From Nocardia jiangxiensis NBRC 101359 (GTDB lineage Bacteria; Actinomycetota; Actinomycetes; Mycobacteriales; Mycobacteriaceae): a stretch of DNA of 64,000 nt. The DNA is taken from the NCBI RefSeq assembly GCF_000308615.1, contig NZ_BAGB01000076.1:186001-250000 (forward strand). The letters run 5' to 3'. A program made the position numbers and the translations under genes. Below, in pieces: positions 44,072 through 52,209 of this stretch (its first letter is position 1; every line of letters begins with the position of its first letter). Under the pieces are notes generated by a model. It saw only the letters and a list, made by a program, of their open reading frames with translations, was not told where the DNA came from and searched no databases.

Positions 44072-46312
44072 GTGAACTCGATCCGTATGCGGTGGCGAGG
44101 TGGCGAGCGCAAGGCTGCGCCGTATGCCTCGCTCGCGGGGTGGAACGAGCTTCCGGGACGAGTTCGGCGACAGCATGCGGCTCCGCAGCGACGGGTGCGG
44201 AGCGAGGGCGGCGAACCCGCGCACGAGCGGCCGCGGCGGACCCGGGGACAGCGGATCCGGCGATTGCTGTTGGCGTTGTTCGTGATTTTCATCGTGATTC
44301 CGGCGCTGCTGCTGGTCCTGGCCTACTGGAGTGCCGAGGTGCCCGCGCCGGACGCGGTGCAGTCCAATCAGATCGCCACCATCACCGCCGACGACGACAC
44401 CACCGTGCTGGCCAGAATCGTTCCGCCGGAAGGAAATCGGACGCCGGTGCCGTTGACGCAGGTGCCGGTTCCGGTGCGCGACGCGGTGCTGTCGGCGGAG
44501 GACCGGAACTTCTACACCAATCCCGGATATTCGACCTCTGCGTACCTGCGCGCGGCACGGGACAACCTGCTCGGTCGCGACGACGCCGGGGGTGGGTCGA
44601 CGATCACCCAGCAGTACGTCAAGAACGCGTTCCTGAGCTCCGAGCGCACCCTCTCGCGCAAGGTCCGCGAGCTGATCATCTCGGCGAAGATGGCACGGCA
44701 GTGGAGTAAGGACGACATTCTCGCCGCCTACCTGAACACCATCTACTACGGTCGCGGGGCCTACGGGATCGCCGCCGCCGCGCGCGCGTACTTCGCCAAA
44801 CCGGTACCCGAGCTGACCACGGCCGAAGGAGCGGTGCTGGCCTCGGTGATCCGCACGCCCTCGCTGCTGGATCCGGAAACGCATCTGCCGCAACTGCGGG
44901 AACGCTGGAACTATGTGCTCGACGGCATGGTCAGCATGGGCAAGTTGAGTGCGAAAGATCGTGCGGCGATCCAGTTTCCGCAGATCGCGCCGGTCAGCGC
45001 ATTCACCGACGACGCCGCGCACAACGCGAACGGGCTGATCCGCACCCAGGTCCTGGCCGAACTGCGCAACGCCGGGATCAGCCAGCAGGAGATCGACACC
45101 GGAGCGCTGCGCATCACCACTACCATCGACCCGCGCGCCCAGCAGTCCGCCCTGGACGCGGTGCACAACACGTTGAGTGCGCAGCCCGCCCAGTTGCGCA
45201 GCGCGGTCGTCTCGGTCGACCCGCGTTCGGGTGCGCTGCGCGCCTACTACGGCGGGGACGACGGCGTCGGCTTCGATTTCGCGCAGGCGCCGCTGCAGAC
45301 CGGATCCTCGTTCAAGACCTTCGCGGTGCTGGCCGCACTGCAACAGGGGATTCCGCTTTCCTACCGGCTCAACAGCGCTCCGGTGACGGTGAACGGCGTC
45401 CCGGTCACCAACGTGGAGGGTGAATCCTGCGGGACCTGTTCGCTGGCCGAGGCGTTCAAGCGGTCGCTGAACACCAGCTTCTACCGGCTCGCCGAGACGA
45501 TCGGTCCGCAGGCCATCGCCGACGCCGCGCATCAGGCCGGGATTCCGGAGCAGATTCCGGGCATCGCGGGCCGCACACTCAGCGAGAACGGCGGGCCGCC
45601 CGCCCTGGCGATCGTGCTGGGCGTGTATTCGGTGCGTCCGGTGGACATGGCCGTGGCGTATGCGACCGTCGCGAATTCCGGGATGTATCACACGCCGTTC
45701 ATCGTGCAGCGCGTCGTCACGGGGGACGGCCGGGTGCTGCTGGATCGCGGCGTGCCCGGTAAGGATCAACTCCCCGCGCAGCAACGGATTCCGGCGCAGG
45801 TCGCCGATACGACGATCTCGGCGATGCTGTCGATCGCGGCGTACTCGAACGGGCACGCCCTGGCCGGTCGCCCCGCCGCCGCCAAGACCGGCACCACCCA
45901 GCTCGGCGAGACCGGAGCCAACAAGGACGCCTGGATGGTCGGGTTCACCCCGTCGCTAGCGACGGCGGTCTGGGTCGGCACTGCCCAGTCCGAGGCCATC
46001 CGCACCTCCGGCGGCGCACCGATCTACGGCGCGGGCCTGCCCTCGGACATCTGGAAGAAGACCATGGACAGTGCCCTGACCGGCACACCCGTCGAACACT
46101 TCCCGTCCGCAGCGCCCACCGACACCCAGGGCCCCTTCATCGCCACACCCCCGTCGTCGGAACAGTCCCACGGCCCCTTCGACATCCTCGCGCCGCCGAC
46201 CACCACGCAACCTCGCCGCCGCGCCCCGATCCCCGCACCGGTTCCCGCACCCCCTCCCCCGCCGCACCAGGTCGAGATCTTCCCGGGTCTGCACGTCCCG
46301 GTCCCGGGCTGA
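44072..46312 (+). CDS. class A penicillin-binding protein (PonA paralogue)
   Basis: A 746-residue bifunctional peptidoglycan synthase. A basic cytoplasmic N-terminus leads into one transmembrane helix (LLLALFVIFIVIPALLLVLA). The GT51 transglycosylase domain has AEDRNFYTNPGYS, GGGSTITQQYVKNA and ISAKMARQWSKDDILAAYLN. The transpeptidase domain has the nucleophile motif SSFK, SLN (KRSLNTSFYR) and KTGTTQ. A Pro-rich tail ends in QVEIFPGLHVPVPG, like the second PBP at 54549. The GTG at 44072 is placed correctly after AGGAG; a TTG lies 6 bp upstream. Confidence 0.92.
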   Translation: MNSIRMRWRGGERKAAPYASLAGWNELPGRVRRQHAAPQRRVRSEGGEPAHERPRRTRGQRIRRLLLALFVIFIVIPALLLVLAYWSAEVPAPDAVQSNQIATITADDDTTVLARIVPPEGNRTPVPLTQVPVPVRDAVLSAEDRNFYTNPGYSTSAYLRAARDNLLGRDDAGGGSTITQQYVKNAFLSSERTLSRKVRELIISAKMARQWSKDDILAAYLNTIYYGRGAYGIAAAARAYFAKPVPELTTAEGAVLASVIRTPSLLDPETHLPQLRERWNYVLDGMVSMGKLSAKDRAAIQFPQIAPVSAFTDDAAHNANGLIRTQVLAELRNAGISQQEIDTGALRITTTIDPRAQQSALDAVHNTLSAQPAQLRSAVVSVDPRSGALRAYYGGDDGVGFDFAQAPLQTGSSFKTFAVLAALQQGIPLSYRLNSAPVTVNGVPVTNVEGESCGTCSLAEAFKRSLNTSFYRLAETIGPQAIADAAHQAGIPEQIPGIAGRTLSENGGPPALAIVLGVYSVRPVDMAVAYATVANSGMYHTPFIVQRVVTGDGRVLLDRGVPGKDQLPAQQRIPAQVADTTISAMLSIAAYSNGHALAGRPAAAKTGTTQLGETGANKDAWMVGFTPSLATAVWVGTAQSEAIRTSGGAPIYGAGLPSDIWKKTMDSALTGTPVEHFPSAAPTDTQGPFIATPPSSEQSHGPFDILAPPTTTQPRRRAPIPAPVPAPPPPPHQVEIFPGLHVPVPG

Positions 46313-46712
46313 GGTGTCCGGATTCCCTGGTCACCCGCCGCGGCCCGGACATCTTCGGGCCTCCGGTCTCACCGATCGCTATCGGGTCGAGATCATCTCC
46401 GGCCGCTGTGTCGTAGTCCCCGACTAAGCTCGGGGAACGGAGCACGCATCGGCAGCACTGCCGTGGACCGGCCCATTGCGGGCCGGTCAGCCGACACGCA
46501 TAGGATCACCTAAAGCAGGGACACAACAACCCCAGGTCACCCGATTTCCGCCCACTCCACAACACTCCGACACCCGGCCGGGGCCCGCCCTGGGACCGAC
46601 GGAGCGAAGGAGTGCAGCGACTGAGCGGAGGAGGGAAGGACCGGGTGAACAGGGGCCCCAGCCCGCCGGAGCGGAGCGGAGGCCGGAGATACTAGACATA
46701 GGGGCGACACCG
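46313..46712. other. 400-bp spacer with two hairpins
   Basis: No gene is supported here. One hairpin after the PBP gene (GGCCCG 46342-46347, CGGGCC 46356-46361) may be its terminator. A second perfect 9-bp stem (GACCGGCCC 46466-46474, GGGCCGGTC 46480-46488, 5-nt loop) lies 225 bp before the next start and could be a terminator or leader structure. Neither has a U-tract. Confidence 0.55.
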
Positions 46713-47174
46713 GTGGATTTCAATATCGTCGAGCGCCACGAGACGCTGGTGGCGGGGACCGTCCTGCGCAGCCCGGCGCTGGCGGTCGAAGGCCCGCGCC
46801 GGCTGAAGGTGGAGGAAGCCTGGCGGCACAACCTCAAACGCGATCTGCCGGGCCCCCCGGCGAGCGCGTACGTCGATCACGCGCCGGAGATCGGCTCGTA
46901 TCTGACGCATATCGTCGGTTACCGCTGCCGCAGGCTCGACGATCTGTTACCCGGTGATGTGCTGGCGCGCGTGCCGGGCGGCCGGTTCGCGCGATTCGTC
47001 CGCAGCGGGGACGACCTGGGCGACACCATCGTGTCGGTGTGGCGCGCGGTCTGGGATCTGGAGACCGCCGGAGCACTGGCACGCGCCTACACCGGCGATT
47101 TCGAGCACTATCCGGATCGGCGCACGGTAGAGGTGTTCGTTGCGCTGGCCGACGACGACACGGGCGAGAAGTAA
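46713..47174 (+). CDS. GyrI-like/effector-binding domain protein
   Basis: A 153-residue protein that looks like a stand-alone SOUL/GyrI-like small-molecule-binding domain of the AraC effector-binding type: FNIVERHETLVAGTVLRSPA, LLPGDVLARVPGGRFARFVR, then WDLETAGALARAYTGDFEHY and VEVFVALADD. The GTG at 46713 matches the start of its neighbour (V/MDF-IV). The following gene, 9 bp away, is a diverged copy, so the pair arose by tandem duplication. A role as ligand-binding protein is inferred. Confidence 0.72.
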   Translation: MDFNIVERHETLVAGTVLRSPALAVEGPRRLKVEEAWRHNLKRDLPGPPASAYVDHAPEIGSYLTHIVGYRCRRLDDLLPGDVLARVPGGRFARFVRSGDDLGDTIVSVWRAVWDLETAGALARAYTGDFEHYPDRRTVEVFVALADDDTGEK

Positions 47175-47183
47175 GGCGCGAAT

Positions 47184-47609
47184 ATGGATTTCGAGATAGT
47201 CACCCTCGAGGACAGCCTCGTCGGCGGGCTCACCGTTCCGCTGGCCGGTCGCGAAGTGGCCGCCCGCGACCTGGATCTGGTCAACTTCACCTGGGACAGA
47301 TATCTGTCGCGGGACAAGAACGCCCAGCGTGTGGCGGCCTACGTCGGCCAGAACGACCATGCGGTGGCCGTCCTGGGCTACGAACTCGACGCCCTGGATC
47401 AGCTCGACACCGGCGACGTCCTCACCCGGATCCCGGCCGGTCGCTACGCCAAATTCGTGGTGTCCGACAAGCCGTACGACCTCCTGCGCACGGCCTGGGC
47501 GAAGGTGGCCAAGGCCGAGGCCGCGGGCGTCATCACCCGGTCGCACAGCGCGGAGATCGAGCGCTACACGGGCCCGGCCTCGGTGGAGGTCTTCGTCTCC
47601 CTGGACTGA
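47184..47609 (+). CDS. GyrI-like/effector-binding domain protein, tandem paralogue
   Basis: A 141-residue protein with the same plan as its upstream neighbour: FEIVTLEDSLVGGLTVPLAG, VAVLGYELDALDQLDTGDVL, RIPAGRYAKFVVSDKPYDLL and IERYTGPASVEVFVSLD. The shared features are DVL-R-P-GR-A-FV and Y-G---VEVFV. Such domains bind small cationic or hydrophobic ligands in AraC/MerR regulators or act as free-standing inhibitors. No DNA-binding domain is attached. It converges with the Crp gene. Confidence 0.75.
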   Translation: MDFEIVTLEDSLVGGLTVPLAGREVAARDLDLVNFTWDRYLSRDKNAQRVAAYVGQNDHAVAVLGYELDALDQLDTGDVLTRIPAGRYAKFVVSDKPYDLLRTAWAKVAKAEAAGVITRSHSAEIERYTGPASVEVFVSLD

Positions 47610-47626
47610 AGTAGGGGTATGGGGCC

Positions 47627-48295
47627 TCAGTGATAGGTGTTCGCGGCGGCTACGAGGGCGCGGCGGTCGGTGACGACGATGCGGCCGCGCCGTAGTTCGA
47701 CGATGCTGCGGTCCTCCAGCTCGCGCAGGATCTTGTTCGCGGTGACGCGGGTGGTTCCAGCCATGGAGGCCAGATCGTCCTGGGTGAGGCGGATTTCGGC
47801 GATCGGGGCGGGGCCGCCGTAGATGCGGGCGAGGTTCACCAGGCGGCGGACCACGCGCGCCTCGACCGGCAGGTACAGCGCCTCGAGCACCATGCCGGAC
47901 AGGCGGCGGACCTGTTCGACGAGAGTGTCGGTGAGCATCCGCTCGACTCCGGGATAGGTGGCGCGCAATGCGGTCAGCTGGGCACGGCTGAGGCTGAGGG
48001 TTTCCGCGTTCTCGGCGGCCTCGACGGTGGCGGTGCGTTTGGCCTCGGGGCTCAGCAGGGCCAGTTCGCCGAACGCGTCACCGGGACCGATGACCGACAA
48101 CGTGGCGGTGTAGCCGAGCGGGGTGGCCACGCGGATCAGCAGCAGCCCGGAGACGACCAGATGCAGCGTGTCGCCGGGATCGCCTTCGTGACACAGGATT
48201 TCGCGGCGTTTGAACCGCCGGGGCGTGCACGAGGCGAGCAGCTGACGTCGCTCACCGTCCGAAAGACCGCGCAGCAGTGCGAATTCGGTCGTCAT
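47627..48295 (-). CDS. Crp/Fnr-family cyclic nucleotide-responsive regulator
   Basis: A 222-residue regulator with an N-terminal cyclic-nucleotide-binding barrel. The phosphate-binding cassette GDAFGELALLSPEAKRTATV contains the conserved GEL and Arg-Thr. The C-terminal winged HTH is RLTQDDLASMAGTTRVTANK followed by the wing VELRRGRIVVTDRR. Its ATG overlaps the stop of the membrane cyclase gene by 4 bp (ATGA), so the presumed nucleotide source and its receptor are made from one transcript. Targets are unknown. Confidence 0.9.
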   Translation of the reverse strand: MTTEFALLRGLSDGERRQLLASCTPRRFKRREILCHEGDPGDTLHLVVSGLLLIRVATPLGYTATLSVIGPGDAFGELALLSPEAKRTATVEAAENAETLSLSRAQLTALRATYPGVERMLTDTLVEQVRRLSGMVLEALYLPVEARVVRRLVNLARIYGGPAPIAEIRLTQDDLASMAGTTRVTANKILRELEDRSIVELRRGRIVVTDRRALVAAANTYH

Positions 48296-49926
48296 CGCAG
48301 ACCCTCCAGGACGTAGCAGGTGACCGGCTCGCGCCGCCCCTTGACGGTGATCCCGCCCAGCGTCCGCACCGCGGCCCGCGAACCCAGCTGCGCATACGTC
48401 GTCGAGCCGATCACGACCGTGCCGGGTTCGGCCACCCCCTCCAGCCGAGCCGCGAGATTGGTGGTGTCGCCGATCGCGGTGTAGTTACGCATCTGTGCCG
48501 CACCGACATTGCCCACCAGCGCGGGCCCGGAGTTGACCCCGACCCGGAAACGCGGCCAGTCGGGTCGTCCCGCGGCGATCCGCCCGACGACGTACTGCAA
48601 CCCCAGTCCGGCCCGCGCCGCGCGCATCGCGTGATCGGGCTGCGGATTGGGTGCGTTGAACACCGCCATCACCGCATCGCCGACGAATTGCACCACCGTC
48701 CCGCCCTCGCCCAGGATGACCGGCACGATCGCGCCGTAATAGGTGTTCAGCATCTGCACCACCGCCGCGGGATCGGTGTTCTCCGCGAACGGCGTGAAAC
48801 CCGACAGATCCGCCATCAGCACGCTGACCTCCGCGATCCGTCCGCCGAGATCGGCCTGCGCGGGATCGGCGAGCAGTTCGGTCGCCACGGCCGGGGACAT
48901 ATAGGACCGGAACAGCTCGTCCAGCTGCCCGTACAGCCGCGCATTCTGCGCCAGCACCGCGAATTGCCGTTCGGTGAGCCCGAATCGGCGCGAGAGCTGC
49001 ACCCCGACCGGTCCCAGCGGCGCCTGCGCGGGCACCCCACTCGCGGCCCGCTCGCGCAGGATGCCGACCATCTCGGTGAGCGCCCGTGCGTAGTCGCGTT
49101 CGAGCGAGGCCATGGTCTGGCGCAGCGTGACGCTGTCGAACAGCCCCAACGCCGAACCCTCCCTGCGGAATTGCAGGTGGGTGCTGACGGCGATCAGCGC
49201 GAACGCCACCACCATCAGCACGTGCCACTCCCACCACGAGGTCCGCCAGCTGCGCCCGAATCCGACCGCGAGCAGCGCCTCGATCAACAGCACGAAGGTG
49301 GTGCAGATGGTGAGCAGCAACAGCGCCCGCCGCCGCACGAACCGCCACGCGTACGCGATCGCCGCACCCAGATAGCACAGCGCGCCGACCACCGCGATGC
49401 CCACCAGCGGGCCGGAAGATTCTGTGGGACTGGGCGTTCCGTTCAAAGGGGGTAGCCGCGTCAGCGAGATCGCCGACCAGACGACGAAACTCAGCGCCGG
49501 TAGCGCGGACAGCAACCAGGTGAACCGATGCAGCCGCGCGACCGCCTCCGGCCCGTATTCGACGGCCGAGGCCAGTGCGGCGATTCCGCCGAGGGTCAAT
49601 CCGATCGGCACCGCGTACACGAAACCGGCATTGGGCGAGTTCAGGATCACCCCGGGCGTGGCGATGGCGTGCAGCGCGAGGAATCCGGCGGAGAACTGGA
49701 ACGTCAGCGAGACCAGGATCAGCCGGACGTCGCGGCGAGCGCGCGCGGCGCGAAACAGGATGGTGCCCAGTCCCGTTGCGAGCACGGCCGCGGCGAGCAC
49801 CAGCCAGAAATGCTGCACATGATGTTCGTAGTGGGCGTCGAGCATCGGGTCGGCGACGAGCAACCACAGCCCCACCGCGGGCAGCGATACCGCCGTCACC
49901 CACGTCAGCGCTCTCACTGTGAACAC
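48292..49926 (-). CDS. membrane class III adenylate/guanylate cyclase
   Basis: A 544-residue protein with about six N-terminal helices (residues 1-250), a linker, and a C-terminal class III cyclase domain. The metal-binding Asp are in VLMADLSGFTPFAE and FVGDAVMAVF. Later elements are RVGVNSGPALVGNVG and YTAIGDTTNLAARLE, with Asn and Arg for transition-state contacts. The substrate-specifying Lys position (normally V-x-K-F-x-G-D) reads VVQFVGD, so Gln replaces Lys while the partner Asp is kept. Some mycobacterial cyclases also deviate here, so ATP versus GTP preference is uncertain. It is co-transcribed with a Crp-family regulator and follows a Ser/Thr kinase gene by 64 bp. Confidence 0.88.
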   Translation of the reverse strand: MFTVRALTWVTAVSLPAVGLWLLVADPMLDAHYEHHVQHFWLVLAAAVLATGLGTILFRAARARRDVRLILVSLTFQFSAGFLALHAIATPGVILNSPNAGFVYAVPIGLTLGGIAALASAVEYGPEAVARLHRFTWLLSALPALSFVVWSAISLTRLPPLNGTPSPTESSGPLVGIAVVGALCYLGAAIAYAWRFVRRRALLLLTICTTFVLLIEALLAVGFGRSWRTSWWEWHVLMVVAFALIAVSTHLQFRREGSALGLFDSVTLRQTMASLERDYARALTEMVGILRERAASGVPAQAPLGPVGVQLSRRFGLTERQFAVLAQNARLYGQLDELFRSYMSPAVATELLADPAQADLGGRIAEVSVLMADLSGFTPFAENTDPAAVVQMLNTYYGAIVPVILGEGGTVVQFVGDAVMAVFNAPNPQPDHAMRAARAGLGLQYVVGRIAAGRPDWPRFRVGVNSGPALVGNVGAAQMRNYTAIGDTTNLAARLEGVAEPGTVVIGSTTYAQLGSRAAVRTLGGITVKGRREPVTCYVLEGLR

Positions 49927-49990
49927 TCGTCGAACCTACTCACCGATCAGCGATACGGCATCCCGTCGGGTGCCGGCGCCGCGACCGCGG

Positions 49991-51526
49991 CTATCTGCCC
50001 AGCGGAAGCTGCTGCCACTGCTCGAGCAGCTGATCGATGGTGTGGTCCTTCCAGGTCATCACGAGCACGAACCGGGAGTATGCGGGATCGGGGAAGAACG
50101 TCCACACCGGCGGATGGGTGGTGTCGCGGCCGTAATCGCTACCGGCGCAGGTGACGACCAGCGGAGCCTGTGCCTGCTTCGGGTGGGCTCGATTCTGCGG
50201 ACGCGGATCGCATTCGTTGAAGAGTTTGCCGACCAGTTGACCCAGGCTCAGGCCGTCGTGCGCCGATCCGGTGCGGTCCATGACATCGACCACCAGCGGA
50301 TTCTCGCCGTTGTCCCCCATCGGGATGGGACAGGAAATGCGGGCGTAGTCGTGATCGGCGGGATCTTCCGTGGAGCCCGGATCGTTCTGTCTGCACGTGG
50401 CCCCGTGCCAACCGGTGTTGGCGTTCAGCCCGCCGATGAGCTCGGGGAATGCCGCCGCGGCGGGGGCGTGCCGGGCATCCCAGCCCGTCGCGAGGCCGGG
50501 CGGCACCGGGGTGGCGGCATCGGTATTGCGCGGGCCGCCGAACAGATCGGTGCCCATGGCCAGGTAGGCGATCACCGCGAGAATCACCACCACGGCGCCG
50601 GCCACCGGCACCGCCGTGCGCGCCGAGATCCGGTTGCGGAGTGATTTGCGCTGGGGCTTCGGGCTTTCCACCGGTTGGGACACGGCCGTGGTATCGCTGG
50701 TCGCGGGCCGGGCCCGCTGCACCTCGGCGATGAATTCGCTGCAACTGGGGAACCGGTCCGCCGGATCCTTGGCCAGCGCCTTGGCGAAAACCGGATCAAG
50801 CGAGGCCAGCTGCGGTATCAGCTCGCCGGGCAGCAGTGGCGGCGTATAGACGTGCGCGTGCATCAGGGCGATCGAATTGGTCACCGGGAACGGCGGCCGC
50901 CCGGTCAGCAGCACGAACAGGCTGCAGGCCAGCGAGTACTGGTCGGACCGGTGATCCACGGCATCGCCGGAGACCTGTTCCGGCGAGACGTAGGCGGCCG
51001 TCCCGGTCACCGAACCGGTCCTGGTCAGACCGGTGGTCACCTCACGCAGCCGGGCGATCCCGAAATCGGTCAGCAGAGCACGTTCCCGGCGGCCGGGCTC
51101 GGGGGCGGCGATCAGGAAGTTCGACGGCTTCACATCCCGGTGCAGTACCCCGGCCCGATGCGCGTAGTCGAGGGCGTCCGCGATCTGCGCACCGATCCGC
51201 AACGCGCGCTCGAATTCGACGTCGGCGAGCGCGCCGGCGTCGGTACCGTGCACGAATTGCATTGCGATCCAGTGGATATCGCTGGTAACGCCCCGATCGT
51301 AGATGGTCACGATATTGGGGTGGTCCAGACCGGCGGTGAAATCACCTTCCCGTTCGAACCGCTGCCGGGCCTCCGGATCGGCCTTGGACGGATCGAGCAG
51401 TTTCAGGGCGACCGCCCTGGGCAACCGGGGATCCTGCGCCAGATAGACGATGCCCCAGCCGCCTGCACCGAGTTTGCGGTCGATGATGTAACCGGCGAAC
51501 GACTCGCCGGCGTCGAGCTCGATCAC
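49991..51526 (-). CDS. membrane Ser/Thr protein kinase (PknB-like) with extracytoplasmic domain
   Basis: A 511-residue receptor-type kinase. The kinase domain has the Gly loop LGAGGWGIVYLAQ, the Lys in AVALKLL, catalytic HRDVKPSNF, DFGIARL and VSPEQ. The juxtamembrane stretch is Pro/Ser-rich, one transmembrane helix follows (VPVAGAVVVILAVIAYLAMG), and the C-terminal extracytoplasmic domain has several Cys that may pair, ending in DQLLEQWQQLPLGR. The GTG at 51526 follows GGAGGATAACG. It could phosphorylate the neighbouring cyclase or Crp protein, but nothing in the sequence proves this. Confidence 0.9.
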   Translation of the reverse strand: MIELDAGESFAGYIIDRKLGAGGWGIVYLAQDPRLPRAVALKLLDPSKADPEARQRFEREGDFTAGLDHPNIVTIYDRGVTSDIHWIAMQFVHGTDAGALADVEFERALRIGAQIADALDYAHRAGVLHRDVKPSNFLIAAPEPGRRERALLTDFGIARLREVTTGLTRTGSVTGTAAYVSPEQVSGDAVDHRSDQYSLACSLFVLLTGRPPFPVTNSIALMHAHVYTPPLLPGELIPQLASLDPVFAKALAKDPADRFPSCSEFIAEVQRARPATSDTTAVSQPVESPKPQRKSLRNRISARTAVPVAGAVVVILAVIAYLAMGTDLFGGPRNTDAATPVPPGLATGWDARHAPAAAAFPELIGGLNANTGWHGATCRQNDPGSTEDPADHDYARISCPIPMGDNGENPLVVDVMDRTGSAHDGLSLGQLVGKLFNECDPRPQNRAHPKQAQAPLVVTCAGSDYGRDTTHPPVWTFFPDPAYSRFVLVMTWKDHTIDQLLEQWQQLPLGR

Positions 51527-51726
51527 CGTTATCCTCCGGTCGCAGCACCGCAACGGTTCCGCGGTGGTGGGTCTTGTCCTACAGCCGACCCCGGCTGATC
51601 ATTCTCCTGGGTACCCCCGGTCTGGCGAGAACACACGTCACAGTACCCACATCGGCTTTCCGACCGCCCGCGACGGTGCCCCGGCGCCATGGCCGGGGCA
51701 CCCGCCATCCGAGCGGAAAGTCCTGC

Positions 51727-52023
51727 TCAGCGGCCGCGGAACCAGTCGAAATCGAAGCCGCGGTTGTGATCGCGGTAGTTCTCCCAGTCGTGGTGGTGGC
51801 TGCCGTGCCACACGTAGCGGTCGCAGAAGTTGTAGTAGTGCCAGTTGAAGTTGTTGTTCCAGCCGCAGTAGGACTCACCCCACCAGGTGTGCGCCGGCTG
51901 GACGACCGTGGCGTGCACCGGCTCGGCGACAGTCGGTGTGGCGGAAGCGATTCCGGCTCCCGCACCGGCGATGGCAGCGGTGGCCGCGGCGACGGTGGCG
52001 ATGCGACGGATCTTGCTGATCAT
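51727..52023 (-). CDS. small secreted His/Trp/Tyr-rich protein
   Basis: A 98-residue exported protein: a signal peptide (ISKIRRIATVAAATAAIAGA) ends near ASATP, leaving a mature chain of about 65 residues unusually rich in Trp, His, Tyr and Asn (WWGESYCGWNNNFNWHYYNF and HGSHHHDWENYRDHNRG), with two Cys. The HGSHHHD cluster might bind metal. I know of no family. The ATG at 52023 has GGAG at good spacing. It lies between the kinase gene and ino1 with its own apparent transcription unit. Confidence 0.72.
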   Translation of the reverse strand: MISKIRRIATVAAATAAIAGAGAGIASATPTVAEPVHATVVQPAHTWWGESYCGWNNNFNWHYYNFCDRYVWHGSHHHDWENYRDHNRGFDFDWFRGR

Positions 52024-52156
52024 GTTGTGCTCCAAGTTGTTTCGCTCTGGTTGGCAAGGTGATGACCATCTTGCCGAGCGGCGAGCGGAAGTACTGCCAG
52101 CACGACGACGCTCGGTGTGTAAACCTCGATACACAACGCGGAAACGCGAATCGCGA

Positions 52157-52194
52157 AAAAGACGATGCGCCCCCGGGAATTCCGGGGGCGCATC
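52157..52194 (-). terminator. rho-independent terminator of ino1
   Basis: Perfect 13-bp arms (52164-52176 and 52182-52194; GATGCGC...CCGG) with a 5-nt loop follow the ino1 stop by 15 bp. Reading on the minus strand, the stem is followed by GTCTTTTT (52163-52156). This is the clearest canonical intrinsic terminator in the window. Confidence 0.92.
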
Positions 52195-52209
52195 GAATGT
52201 CGAGCGTGC

